Shown here in pieces: positions 8,204-16,664 of a stretch of 64,000 nt of DNA. The translations under genes were made by a program, and so were the position numbers. The notes under the pieces were generated by a model. The model was not told where the DNA came from and ran no database searches. It saw nothing but the letters and a program-made list of their open reading frames with translations. Position 1 is the stretch's first letter. Every line of letters begins with the position of its first letter. Source of the stretch: Streptomyces sp. R44 (GTDB lineage: Bacteria; Actinomycetota; Actinomycetes; Streptomycetales; Streptomycetaceae); NCBI RefSeq assembly GCF_041053105.1, contig NZ_CP163444.1:8526501-8590500 (forward strand), read 5' to 3'.

Positions 8204-8229
8204 TGCTTGAATAAGTGAGTCTTCAAGCA
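8204..8229. promoter_or_regulatory. Inverted repeat operator TGCTTGAA-N10-TTCAAGCA
   Basis: Perfect 8-bp arms (8204-8211 and 8222-8229) flank 10 nt and end 42 bp before the SIS gene start. A further TGCTTG half-site lies at 8193-8198. The position suits a repressor controlling the SIS/aldolase unit. The cognate regulator is not adjacent. Confidence 0.55.
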
Positions 8230-8271
8230 TCTTCCATCATTATCGCGCACCCTTCTTGCAAGGAGATCGGC

Positions 8272-9195
8272 ATGACCACCACTCGCACCGCCGTGGAGAT
8301 CGCCTCCCAGCCGGCGACCTGGCGCCAGGCCGCCCGGACCCTGTCCCAGCACGTCGCGGCCCTGCCCCGACGCGGCGAGCGGGTCGCGGTGATCGGCTGC
8401 GGCACCTCCTGGTTCATGGCCCTCGCCTACGCGGAGCTGCGCGAGTCCGGCGGCCACGGCGAGACCGACGCGTTCGCGGCCTCCGAGTTCCCCTACGGCC
8501 GCCGCTACGACCGGGTCGTGGCCATCACCCGTTCCGGAACCACCAGCGAGGTCCTCGCCGTCCTGTCCCGGCTGCGCGGCACGGTCCCCACCGGCGCGAT
8601 CACGGCCGACCCCACGACCCCCGTGATGGACCTCGCCGACGAGGTCGCCGTCCTCGACTTCGCCGACGAGGAGTCCGTCGTCCAGACCCGCTTCGCGACC
8701 ACCGTGCTCGCCCTCTTCCGCGCGCACCTGGAGTCCGAGGAAGCCCTCCCGGAGGGACTCGGCAGCGTCGAGGGCGCCGCCCGGGACGCCGAGCGGGCCG
8801 TCACCTCCCCGCTCGACGAGAGCGTGCGCACGGCCGAGCAGTTCACCTTCCTCGGCACCGGCTGGACCTACGGACTCGCCCTGGAAGCAGGCCTGAAGAT
8901 GCGCGAGGCGGCCGGCGCCTGGACCGAGGCGTACCCGGCGATGGAGTACCGCCACGGCCCGATCAGCATCACCGGCCCCGGCCGGGTGACCTGGGGCTTC
9001 GGCGCCCTGCCCACCGGACTCGCCGACGACGTGCGCAAGGTCGGCGGCACCCTCGTCGAGAGCGACCTCGACCCGCTGGCCGACCTCGTGCGCGCCCAGC
9101 GCCTCGCCGTCGCCGTCGCCGAGGCCCAGGGCCTGAACCCGGACACGCCCCGGAACCTGACCCGTTCCGTCGTCCTCGCCGACGTCCATGCCTGA
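8272..9195 (+). CDS. SIS-domain sugar isomerase (AgaS/GlmS-like)
   Basis: This protein has 307 residues with two SIS (phosphosugar-binding) domains. The first has VIGCGTSWFMALAYAEL and AITRSGTTSEV (about 40-100). The second has FLGTGWTYGLALEAGLKMREAAG and EYRHGPIS (about 190-235), which carries the Glu/His typical of glucosamine- and galactosamine-6-phosphate deaminase/isomerases. There is no glutaminase domain, so it is not a synthase. It probably acts on an amino-sugar phosphate. ATG 8272 has AAGGAG 6 bp upstream. The aldolase gene begins 39 bp downstream on the same strand, so an operon for amino-sugar or tagatose-type catabolism is likely; no kinase or deacetylase lies beside them. Confidence 0.85.
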   Translation: MTTTRTAVEIASQPATWRQAARTLSQHVAALPRRGERVAVIGCGTSWFMALAYAELRESGGHGETDAFAASEFPYGRRYDRVVAITRSGTTSEVLAVLSRLRGTVPTGAITADPTTPVMDLADEVAVLDFADEESVVQTRFATTVLALFRAHLESEEALPEGLGSVEGAARDAERAVTSPLDESVRTAEQFTFLGTGWTYGLALEAGLKMREAAGAWTEAYPAMEYRHGPISITGPGRVTWGFGALPTGLADDVRKVGGTLVESDLDPLADLVRAQRLAVAVAEAQGLNPDTPRNLTRSVVLADVHA

Positions 9196-9234
9196 CCGCC
9201 GCCCCGCACCCGCCCACCACCCCGGAGACGCACC

Positions 9235-10068
9235 ATGGCGCTGACGCCCACCGACGAGATCGTCCGCCGTGCCCGCGCCGCGGGCACCGGGGTGGGGGCG
9301 TTCAACGTCCTCCAACTCGAACACGCCCAGGCCATCGTGGCCGGCGCCGAGAACGCCGACCGGCCGGTCGTCCTCCAGATCAGCGAGAACACCGTCCGCT
9401 ACCACGGCGCCCTGGAACCGGTCGCACTCGCCTCGCTGGCCGTCGCCCGAGCCGCCAAGACGCCCGTCGCCGTCCACCTCGACCACGCGGAGAACCCCGA
9501 CCTCGTCCGCGAGGCCGTCGCCCTCGGCCTCGGCTCGGTCATGTTCGACGCCTCCAAGCTCCCGTACGCGGAGAACGTCGCCGCGACCCGCGAGGTCGTG
9601 GAGCACTGCCACAGCCACGGAGTCTGGGTGGAGGCCGAACTCGGAGAGGTCGGCGGCAAGGGCGGCGCCCACACGCCGGGCGTGCGTACCGACCCCGAGG
9701 AGGCCCGCGCCTTCGTCGCGGCCACGGGAGTCGACGCCCTCGCCGTCGCCGTGGGCAGCGCCCACCAGATGGTGACCAGGGACGCCGTGCTCGACCTCGG
9801 CCTCATCGCCCGGCTGCGCGCGGCGGTGGACGTCCCGCTCGTCCTGCACGGTTCCTCGGGCGTCTCGGACCCGCACCTCGCCGAGGCGGTCACGGCGGGC
9901 ATGACCAAGGTGAACGTCTCCACGCATCTGAACAAGGCCTTCACCGAGGCCGTCCGCACCCACCTCGCCGAGCACCCCACCACGGTCGACCCGCGCCACT
10001 ACCTGACCCCGGCCCGCGCGGCCGTGGCCCGCGAGGTCGCCCACCTCCTGGCGGTCCTGGCACCGTGA
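9235..10068 (+). CDS. Class II ketose-bisphosphate aldolase (GatY/KbaY type)
   Basis: This is a 277-residue zinc-dependent aldolase of the tagatose-/fructose-bisphosphate type. The signature VHLDHAEN (Asp83, His84) supplies the catalytic Asp and a zinc ligand. Further ligands are in EAELGEVGGKGG and VLHGSSG, and the phosphate-binding GMTKVNVSTHLNKAF lies near 220-235. It should cleave a ketose 1,6-bisphosphate to DHAP and an aldehyde. It is paired with the SIS gene, as in galactosamine/tagatose pathways, so its substrate is probably tagatose 1,6-bisphosphate. It ends 11 bp before the convergent LysR stop. Confidence 0.88.
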   Translation: MALTPTDEIVRRARAAGTGVGAFNVLQLEHAQAIVAGAENADRPVVLQISENTVRYHGALEPVALASLAVARAAKTPVAVHLDHAENPDLVREAVALGLGSVMFDASKLPYAENVAATREVVEHCHSHGVWVEAELGEVGGKGGAHTPGVRTDPEEARAFVAATGVDALAVAVGSAHQMVTRDAVLDLGLIARLRAAVDVPLVLHGSSGVSDPHLAEAVTAGMTKVNVSTHLNKAFTEAVRTHLAEHPTTVDPRHYLTPARAAVAREVAHLLAVLAP

Positions 10069-10078
10069 CCCCGCCCGG

Positions 10079-10957
10079 TCAGGCCTCCTGAAGCGCGGTC
10101 AGGAGGCCCCGCACGGCGGGCAGGTCCAGGGACGACTCCCGTACCGCCGCGTGGATCGCGCGGACCGGCTCGGGACCGCGGACCTTGCGGACGACCACGT
10201 TCGGGTGGCGGCTGCCGAGGCCCATCAGGGGGATCAGACTGATGCCGAGACCGGCCGCGACGAAGCCCTGCGCGGTGGCGTACTCCTCGCACTCCACCGC
10301 GATGTCCGGGGAGAACCCGGCCGCCGCGCACGCGTCGAGGACCGCGTCGAGACAGGGCCCGGGCCGCTCGCTGCCCACCCAGGGCTCGGCGGCCAGGTCC
10401 GCCAGATCGACGGCGCCGCGCCGGCCGGCGAGCCGGTGCCCCCTGGGCAGGACCGCCCGGTACGGGTCGTCGACCAGATGGACGAGCCGGAGCCCGTCGC
10501 CGGACGTCGCCGGGCCGCCGCCCCGGGGCCGGACGAGGAGGGTGAGGTCCGCCTCCTCGTCCGGCACGCCCTCCGCGATCCTCAGATCGACCCGTACGCC
10601 CGGGTGTTCGGCGCGGAAGCGGGCCAGGGCGGGGGCGACGAGATCGGCTCCCGCCGTGGCGAAGTAATGGACCACGATCCGACCGGTGCGGCCCGCCCGG
10701 AGATCGGCGAGCGCCGTCTCGGCCTCGGCGAGCCGCTGGCCGATGACGGCGGCGTGCTCGGTGAGCAGCCGCCCGGCGGAGGTCGGCCGCACGCCCCGGC
10801 CGAACCGTTCGAGCAGCGCGATGCCGGCCTCCTTCTCCAGGGCGGCGATCTGCTGACTCACCGCGGAGGGGGTGTAACCGAGGTGCCCGGCGGCGGCCGT
10901 GACGGAGCCACTGGTGACGACGGCCCGGAGCACCTGCATGCGTCTCACGTCCAGCAT
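10079..10957 (-). CDS. LysR-family regulator
   Basis: This protein has 292 residues. The N-terminal winged helix (residues 1-60, RRMQVLRAVVTSGSVTAAAGHLGYTPSAVSQQIAALE) is canonical, and a periplasmic-binding-protein-like effector domain follows (about 90-290). The start ATG 10957 gives the standard LysR length; longer reading frames upstream run through the promoter. It is divergent from the EamA exporter with only 72 bp between starts, the classic arrangement in which a LysR protein controls its neighbour. A probable effector would be an exported metabolite. Confidence 0.9.
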   Translation of the reverse strand: MLDVRRMQVLRAVVTSGSVTAAAGHLGYTPSAVSQQIAALEKEAGIALLERFGRGVRPTSAGRLLTEHAAVIGQRLAEAETALADLRAGRTGRIVVHYFATAGADLVAPALARFRAEHPGVRVDLRIAEGVPDEEADLTLLVRPRGGGPATSGDGLRLVHLVDDPYRAVLPRGHRLAGRRGAVDLADLAAEPWVGSERPGPCLDAVLDACAAAGFSPDIAVECEEYATAQGFVAAGLGISLIPLMGLGSRHPNVVVRKVRGPEPVRAIHAAVRESSLDLPAVRGLLTALQEA

Positions 10958-11029
10958 GTAGAAGAGCTTAACGCTGGATGCACGATCCTTCGCTTGTCCT
11001 GTAGGCCGAGGCCCGGGACCGTGGGAGCC

Positions 11030-11947
11030 ATGACTTCGGCGATACGCATGGGCGTCCTGGCCCTGCTCTGGGGCTCGGGCTTCCTCTGGATCAAGATCTC
11101 CCTCGACCAGGGCCTCACCCCGGGGTGGATCACCTTCGTACGGTGCCTCCTCGGCGCGGCGGTCCTCCTCGCGCTCGCGTACGGAGCCGGACAGCGGCTG
11201 CCACGGGACCGCGGCACCTGGAAGCGCCTCGCGATCGCCGCCCTCCTCTGCAACGCGCTGCCGTTCCTGCTCTTCTCCGTCGGCGAGCAGAGCGTCGACA
11301 GCGGAGTGGCCGGCGTCCTGAACGCCACCACCCCGCTCTGGTCCCTCCTCATCGGCCTCGGCCTCGGCACGGAACGCCCTCTGCATCCGGCCCGGCTCGT
11401 CGGGCTCGCCCTCGGCTTCACCGGAGTCCTGCTCGTCTTCGCGCCCTGGAACACGGGCCTGATGACCTGGGGAGCGCTCGCACTGCTCGGCGCCTCCCTG
11501 AGCTATGCGGCGGCCTTCGCGTACATGGCCCGCCGGCTCACCGATCGGGGCACCGCACCCCTGGCCCTCTCCGCCGCGCAGCTCCTCGCGGCGACCGCCC
11601 TCAGTACGCCCGCCCTGGCGGCCGGCGGCCCGGCGAGGGTGACCGCGACAGGACTGCTCGCGGTCCTCGTCCTCGGCGTCTTCGCGACCGGGCTCACCTT
11701 CCACCTCAATTACCGCATGATCGCCGAGGAAGGCCCCACCAGCGCCGCCACCGTCGGCTACCTCCTCCCGGTGGTCTCCGTGACCATGGGCGCCCTGGTC
11801 CTCGACGAGCCCCTGACCGCCCGGGTGCTGACGGGCATGGCGATCATCCTCACGGGCGTGGGCCTGACCCGCGTACGGACGCGACCCGACGGCCACGGCG
11901 GACGACCCGACCGGGGTACCAGGGACGCCACTTCGCTGCCGACCTGA
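11030..11947 (+). CDS. EamA (DMT) family transporter
   Basis: This integral membrane protein of 305 residues has about ten transmembrane helices in two EamA repeats (about 5-135 and 145-285). The signature ALLWGSGFLWIKISL opens the first repeat and GYLLPVVSVTMGALVLDEPLT marks the second. Members export amino acids, nucleobases or drugs. ATG 11030 has GGGAG directly upstream. It is divergently transcribed from the LysR gene, its likely regulator. The C-terminal tail is polar and rich in Arg/Asp. Confidence 0.88.
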   Translation: MTSAIRMGVLALLWGSGFLWIKISLDQGLTPGWITFVRCLLGAAVLLALAYGAGQRLPRDRGTWKRLAIAALLCNALPFLLFSVGEQSVDSGVAGVLNATTPLWSLLIGLGLGTERPLHPARLVGLALGFTGVLLVFAPWNTGLMTWGALALLGASLSYAAAFAYMARRLTDRGTAPLALSAAQLLAATALSTPALAAGGPARVTATGLLAVLVLGVFATGLTFHLNYRMIAEEGPTSAATVGYLLPVVSVTMGALVLDEPLTARVLTGMAIILTGVGLTRVRTRPDGHGGRPDRGTRDATSLPT

Positions 11948-12018
11948 CCCGGCCAGTGCGGTGGTCCCGCTCTTCCCTGCCGGGTCTGTTCAGGATCCGC
12001 CCCCCGAGCGGAAGCGTC

Positions 12019-12465
12019 CTACACGTCCTGGACGACCGGTTCGGCGACGAAGAGGGGGATCTCGCGGTCGGTCTTGCGCTGGTAGTCGGCGTAGTCCGGG
12101 AACGCCGCGACCGCCCGCTCCCACCAGGCCTGGCGCTCCTGGCCGGTCACCAGACGGGTCTTCATGTCCCACGTGCGCGTGCCGTCGCGCAGTTCGATCA
12201 GGGGCGCGGCGACCAGATTGTGGTACCAGACGGGGTGCTTGACCGCGCCGCCGTTCGACGCCACAAGTGCGTACGCGCCCTCGTGCTCGACCCGCATGAG
12301 CGGGGTCTTGCGGAGCTTGCCGCTCTTCGCGCCGACGCTGGTGACCAGGACGACGGGGAGGTCCCGCATCGTCGTGCCCCGGGTGCCGCCTGACGATTCG
12401 TACAGCTCGACCTGCTCGCGCACCCACGCCGTCGTGCTGGGCTCGTACTCGCCTTCGAGGGGCAT
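12019..12465 (-). CDS. F420/deazaflavin-dependent nitroreductase-family protein
   Basis: This 148-residue protein is of the Ddn (split beta-barrel) type. Family marks are [38 protein letters not shown], then [12 protein letters not shown] and the C-terminal [19 protein letters not shown]. The GAKSG...RKTP segment contacts the F420 polyglutamate/phosphate. It probably catalyses an F420H2-dependent reduction of an unknown quinone or xenobiotic. A short CC tail follows the domain. It is divergent from the hydrolase at 12635. Confidence 0.88.
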   Translation of the reverse strand: MPLEGEYEPSTTAWVREQVELYESSGGTRGTTMRDLPVVLVTSVGAKSGKLRKTPLMRVEHEGAYALVASNGGAVKHPVWYHNLVAAPLIELRDGTRTWDMKTRLVTGQERQAWWERAVAAFPDYADYQRKTDREIPLFVAEPVVQDV

Positions 12466-12565
12466 CGGTCGTGTCCTTTCGGATGGCGTCCGGCGGCGCC
12501 GGGCTGCTTGTCACCGACGCTATCCGACACCTCGCGTCCGGGGCGGCAGCCGGCCGGTCGGGGCG

Positions 12566-12588
12566 TTGTCAGTGGCGGCTCCTAAGGT
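12566..12588 (+). promoter_or_regulatory. DNA-damage promoter motif (RecA-NDp/PafBC type)
   Basis: TTGTCAGTG (12566-12574), 8 nt, then TAAGGT (12583-12588) is a perfect match to the actinobacterial RecA-independent damage promoter TTGTCRGTG-N8-TANNNT, recognised through PafBC. Transcription would start near 12595, giving a 40-nt leader for the hydrolase at 12635. Confidence 0.7.
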
Positions 12589-12634
12589 GGCTCCTGAAGG
12601 TCGGACAGTGGCGCGACACAGGGGAGAGAGCGGC

Positions 12635-13429
12635 ATGCGGGAGTTGTTCCTGGTGGACGAGCGGGCGTACATCCGGTGGATCGACCTGCCGGGGGAGGGC
12701 CCGGTGCGGGTCTTCGTCCACGGGCTCGGGTGCACGGCGGCCTCCGACTTCGCCCACATCGCGGCTCATCCCGCGCTCGGCGGCGGCCGGGCGCTCCTGG
12801 TCGACCTGCTCGGATACGGGCTGAGCGACCGGCCCGCGGACTTCGACTACCGCATGGAGTCCCAGGCGGCAGCGGTGGCCGCGGTGCTCGACCACGTCGG
12901 AGTCGTGGGCGTGGACCTCGTCGGGCACTCGATGGGCGGCGCCGTCGCCATCCATCTGGCGGCGGCCCGCCCGGACCTGGTGGCGAGACTCGTGGTGGCG
13001 GAGCCGAACCTGTACGCGGGTGGTGGGGCGTTCAGTTCACCCGTGGCGGCCCAGGACGAGGACGCGTTCGTCGCGGAGGGCTTCGCCCGGATGCTCGCCG
13101 GCACCGACCGCCCGGACTACGCCGCCCGGCTTCGGCTCGCCGACCCGCGGGCCGTCCACCGCAGCGCGGTCGCCCTGGTGGAGGGGAGCGTGCCCGCGCC
13201 GGGCGATCTGCTGACCGGTCTCGCGGTGCCCCGGACGTTCCTGGTGGGGGAGTTGAGCCTGCCGGACGCCGATGCGGAGAAGGTGGCCGCGCTCGGCATT
13301 CCGGTGACCGAGGTGCCCGGCGCGGGCCACAACCTGATGCTGGACAACCCGGACGGGTTCGCGGCGGCCCTCGCCGGCGCGCTCTCGGGCGACCCCGCGG
13401 GTCCGGTTCCCGGCCACCGGAGCGCCTGA
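12635..13429 (+). CDS. Alpha/beta hydrolase with a damage-type promoter
   Basis: This alpha/beta-hydrolase has 264 residues. VHGLGCT forms the oxyanion region, the nucleophile elbow is GHSMGG with Ser99, and the C-terminal VPGAGHNLMLDNP carries the base. The cap region (about 125-190) is of ordinary length. ATG 12635 has GGGGAGAG 7 bp upstream. The promoter is a perfect RecA-NDp/PafBC motif, so expression is predicted to rise after DNA damage; a role there is unknown. Downstream a 227-bp gap precedes the protease gene. Confidence 0.85.
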   Translation: MRELFLVDERAYIRWIDLPGEGPVRVFVHGLGCTAASDFAHIAAHPALGGGRALLVDLLGYGLSDRPADFDYRMESQAAAVAAVLDHVGVVGVDLVGHSMGGAVAIHLAAARPDLVARLVVAEPNLYAGGGAFSSPVAAQDEDAFVAEGFARMLAGTDRPDYAARLRLADPRAVHRSAVALVEGSVPAPGDLLTGLAVPRTFLVGELSLPDADAEKVAALGIPVTEVPGAGHNLMLDNPDGFAAALAGALSGDPAGPVPGHRSA

Positions 13430-13656
13430 TCCGGCCAGGTGAACCGGCTTCGAGGGGCCTTCCGTTGCAGGCGTATGGCGGATGCATGACAAGACCTCAA
13501 CTCCCTTGAGCCACACCCGTGGAGCGGCCAGGCTGCTGATCACGCCGGGACCGGACACAGCGGTCCCGGCCGTGTACGTGGCCCCACGTGCACCCCCCCA
13601 CAGTCGCGCCGCCCCACCCTTTCGGGCGCGACGCCCATGAGGAGGACTCCCGCGCC

Positions 13657-14871
13657 ATGGCACTCCCCAAGAGCAACAAGACCCGCCTCGCCGTGACGGC
13701 TTCCGCCGCGACCGCCGCCGCCCTGCTCGGCACCTTCGCCGCCGTCCCCGCCCAGGCCGCCCCCGCCGAAGGGACCGTCCTCGCGGCGGACTCGGCCGAC
13801 GCGGTCCCCGGCAGCTACATCGTCACCCTCAAGCAGGGCGCGGGCTTCAAGGCCGCCTCCGCCAAGGGCCGGAACCTGATAGCCGGTTATGGCGGCACGG
13901 TCGGCAAGACCTTCGGATCCGCCCTCAACGGCTACACGGCCACCCTCGGCGTGACCGAGGCCCGCCGCCTCGCCGCCGACCCGGCCGTCGCGTCCGTCGA
14001 GCAGAACCAGATCGTCCGCGCCGACGCGACCCAGTCCAACGCCCCCTGGGGCCTGGACCGCATCGACCAGGCCAACCTCCCGCTGTCCGGCACGTACACG
14101 TACCCCGACAGCGCCGGCAGCGGCGTCACCGCCTACGTGATCGACACCGGCGTGCGGATCAGCCACTCGGAGATCGCCGGGCGCGCGGTGAACGGCTACG
14201 ACGCCGTCGACGGCGACTCGGTCGCCCAGGACGGCAACGGTCACGGCACCCACGTCGCCACCACCATCGCCGGATCCACCTACGGCGTGGCCAAGTCGGC
14301 GAAGATCGTCGCCGTCCGCGTCCTCGACAACAACGGCTCCGGAACGACCGCCGGCGTCATCGCGGGCATCGACTGGGTCACCGCGAACCACGCCGCGGGC
14401 GCTCCGGCCGTGGCCAACCTCTCCCTCGGAGGCGGCGCCTCCACCGCCCTCGACAACGCGGTCAAGAACTCCATCGCCGACGGCGTCACCTACGCGGTCG
14501 CCGCCGGCAACTCGGGCGTCAACGCCTCCTCCTCGTCGCCCGCCCGCGTCGCCGCCGCCATCACGGTCGGCGCCACCAACAACACCGACGCCAAGGCCAG
14601 CTGGTCCAATTACGGTTCGGTCCTCGACCTCTTCGCCCCCGGCGTCTCCATCACCGCCGGCTGGAACACCAGCGACACCGCCACCAACACCATCTCGGGC
14701 ACCTCGATGGCGACCCCGCACGTGGCCGGCGCCGCCGCGGTCTACCTGGCCGGCCACACCTCCGCCACCCCCGCACAGGTCGCCACCGCCCTGGTCAACG
14801 GCGCCACGCCCAACAAGGTGACCAGCCCGGGCAGCGGCTCCCCGAACCGCCTCCTGAAGATCGTCCAGTAG
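13657..14871 (+). CDS. Secreted subtilisin-like serine protease (S8)
   Basis: This 404-residue secreted protease has a signal peptide (about 1-36, cleavage after AQAAP region). An inhibitor I9 propeptide follows (about 45-123, GSYIVTLKQGAG to VEQNQIVRA), then a proteinase K-like catalytic domain starting at QSNAPWGLDRIDQ. The triad is Asp163 (VIDTGV), His196 (GHGTHV) and Ser350 (SGTSMATPHVAG). The oxyanion Asn is in AAGNSG. There is no C-terminal domain. ATG 13657 has GAGGAGG 12 bp upstream. A strong terminator hairpin follows 15 bp after the stop, so the gene is probably monocistronic. Confidence 0.95.
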   Translation: MALPKSNKTRLAVTASAATAAALLGTFAAVPAQAAPAEGTVLAADSADAVPGSYIVTLKQGAGFKAASAKGRNLIAGYGGTVGKTFGSALNGYTATLGVTEARRLAADPAVASVEQNQIVRADATQSNAPWGLDRIDQANLPLSGTYTYPDSAGSGVTAYVIDTGVRISHSEIAGRAVNGYDAVDGDSVAQDGNGHGTHVATTIAGSTYGVAKSAKIVAVRVLDNNGSGTTAGVIAGIDWVTANHAAGAPAVANLSLGGGASTALDNAVKNSIADGVTYAVAAGNSGVNASSSSPARVAAAITVGATNNTDAKASWSNYGSVLDLFAPGVSITAGWNTSDTATNTISGTSMATPHVAGAAAVYLAGHTSATPAQVATALVNGATPNKVTSPGSGSPNRLLKIVQ

Positions 14872-14885
14872 GCAGCGGTACGGAA

Positions 14886-14918
14886 CCGCCCCGGAGGCAG
14901 CCGGCGCCTCCGGGGCGG
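14886..14918 (+). terminator. Intrinsic terminator of the protease gene
   Basis: Perfect 13-bp arms, CCGCCCCGGAGGC (14886-14898) and GCCTCCGGGGCGG (14906-14918), flank a 7-nt loop, 15 bp after the protease stop. There is no T-run, as is usual in Streptomyces. Confidence 0.8.
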
Positions 14919-14933
14919 CTCCATCGCCACCCG

Positions 14934-15045
14934 ACATCGCCCCCGGACAACATCGCCCCCGGACAACATCGCCCCCGGACAACATCGCCCCCGGACAACA
15001 TCGCCCCCGGACAACATCGCCCCCGCACAACATCGCACCGGGCAT
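14934..15045. repeat. Tandem repeat, six 16-bp units
   Basis: The unit ACATCGCCCCCGGACA is repeated head to tail at 14934, 14950, 14966, 14982, 14998 and 15014. The first five copies are identical, the sixth has one change (GGACA to GCACA), and a decaying partial copy follows to about 15045. The 16-bp period is not a multiple of three and no gene crosses it, so it is non-coding. It lies between the protease terminator and the dehydratase gene start. Confidence 0.9.
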
Positions 15046-15123
15046 CGCACCGGACCTCGCCCACCGGACCTTGAGAGGATCATCGGGATCGACCGCCCGG
15101 TCCCGGCCCCTCAGGAGCATCTG

Positions 15124-16122
15124 GTGCACACCCTCGCGTACGCCGACGTCACAGCCGCCACCTCCCGGATCGGCGGCCACGTCCGCCCCGTCACGGTCAC
15201 CCGAGCCGACCCCGGCAGCGAGCCGTACGAACTCCATCTCGCCCTGGAGCTCATGCAGCACACCGGCTCCTTCAAGGCCCGCGGCGCACAGAACTTCCTC
15301 CTCGCCCACCGGGAGGAGGGCACCCTCCCGGACGCCGGCGTCACCATCGCCTCCGGCGGCAACGCGGGCCTCGCCTGCGCCTGGGCCGCCCGCCGCCAGG
15401 GGGTCACGGCCACCGTCTTCCTCCCGACCACCGCGCCCCGCGTGAAGGTCGACAGACTGCGCGGCTACGGCGCCGACGTGCGGCTCGTCGGGACGGAGTA
15501 CGCCGAGGCGCTCGCCGCCTGCGAGGCGTTCGCCGCCGACACCGGCGCCCTCGCCTCCCACGCCTACGACCACCCCCTGATCGCCGCCGGGGCCGGAACC
15601 CTCCTCGACGAGATCCACCGGCGGATCCCGGACCTCGACACCGTCGTCGTCTCCGTCGGCGGCGGCGGACTCCTCGCCGGAGTCGCCACCGCCGCCCGGC
15701 ACCACGCCATCCGTACCGTCGCCGTCGAACCCGAGAACTGCCGTGCCCTCGACGCGGCCCTACGGGCCGGACACCCCGTCGACGTGACCGTCGACTCCGT
15801 CGCCGCCGACGCCCTCGGCGCCCGCCGCGCCACCGCCCTCGCCGTGAGCGCCGCCCAGGAGGAAGGGGTGCACTCCGTCCTCGTCACGGACGCCGACATC
15901 ATCCGGGCCCGCCGCGCCCTCTGGGACGACCGCCGCCTCGCCGTCGAACACGCCGCCGCCACCGCCCTGGCCGCCCTCACGACCCCGGCCGGGGACCGGA
16001 CCGGCCCCCCGACCGGCTACCGCCCGGCGCCGGGCGAGAAGGTCTGCGTCGTCCTCTGCGGCGCCAACACCGACCCGACGGACCTCACACAGCCGCCGAC
16101 GACCCCCGGTTCGTCCCGCTGA
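15124..16122 (+). CDS. PLP-dependent threonine/serine dehydratase family enzyme
   Basis: This fold-type II PLP enzyme has 332 residues. The Schiff-base lysine is Lys51 in HTGSFKARGAQN, the cofactor phosphate loop is SVGGGGLLAG, and ASGGNAGLA supplies the substrate loop. The length and the absence of an ACT domain suit a catabolic-type threonine/serine dehydratase or a serine racemase-like enzyme. The start is GTG 15124 with AGGAG 7 bp upstream. Its 3' end overlaps the convergent Lrp-type regulator by 38 bp, a hint that the regulator may act on this amino-acid gene. Confidence 0.88.
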   Translation: MHTLAYADVTAATSRIGGHVRPVTVTRADPGSEPYELHLALELMQHTGSFKARGAQNFLLAHREEGTLPDAGVTIASGGNAGLACAWAARRQGVTATVFLPTTAPRVKVDRLRGYGADVRLVGTEYAEALAACEAFAADTGALASHAYDHPLIAAGAGTLLDEIHRRIPDLDTVVVSVGGGGLLAGVATAARHHAIRTVAVEPENCRALDAALRAGHPVDVTVDSVAADALGARRATALAVSAAQEEGVHSVLVTDADIIRARRALWDDRRLAVEHAAATALAALTTPAGDRTGPPTGYRPAPGEKVCVVLCGANTDPTDLTQPPTTPGSSR

Positions 16123-16570
16123 GCCGGGGCTCGCCCGGACCGCGCGGCGGCAGGGGGCGGCTGAAGACGAGGTTCGTGGTCGTGCTGCCGAACTCCGCGA
16201 GCGCGTCCACGATCTCCTCCAGGTGGGCCATCGACGTGGCGGCGACCTTGAGGACGTAGCAGTCGTCCCCCGTCGTACGGAGACACTCCAGGATCTCCGA
16301 GCGCTCGCCGAGCAGCCGGCGCAGCGGCTCGTGCCGGGTGCCCGGGTACTTGAGCCGGACGACCGCGAGGACCGCATAGCCGATCCGCTCCAGATCCACC
16401 TCCGCCCGGTAGCCCGTGATCACCCCGGACTCCTCAAGACGCCGCACCCGCTCCTTCGTCGCCGAGGCACTCAGGTTCACCCGCCGCGCCAGCTCCGTGT
16501 ACGCGATCCGGCCGTCCCGCTGAACCTCCGTCAGGATCGCCCAGTCCGTCGCATCAAGACTCTCGGTCAT
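16085..16570 (-). CDS. Lrp/AsnC-family regulator
   Basis: This protein has 161 residues. The N-terminal winged helix (about 5-60, LDATDWAILTEVQRDGRIAYTELARRVNLSASATKERVRRLEESGVI) is followed by a RAM ligand-binding domain (about 70-145, with CYVLKVAATSMAHLEEIVDAL). A 15-residue basic/polar tail extends past the domain and is encoded in the overlap with the dehydratase gene. Such proteins sense amino acids and form octamers. It is convergent with the dehydratase and divergent from the LLM oxidoreductase at 16665; either could be a target. Confidence 0.9.
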   Translation of the reverse strand: MTESLDATDWAILTEVQRDGRIAYTELARRVNLSASATKERVRRLEESGVITGYRAEVDLERIGYAVLAVVRLKYPGTRHEPLRRLLGERSEILECLRTTGDDCYVLKVAATSMAHLEEIVDALAEFGSTTTNLVFSRPLPPRGPGEPRLSGTNRGSSAAV

Positions 16571-16664
16571 CCGATCAGATTACCGGCGAATCCACGGCCG
16601 AACAGCCCCGGAACAGGCGGGAAACACTTCTGAACACCCCCCGCGCCTGGCTAGCCTCTGCCGC

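Noticed and set aside
14934..15045. CRISPR array
   Set aside because: Units are directly adjacent 16-bp copies with no spacers and no cas genes are present.
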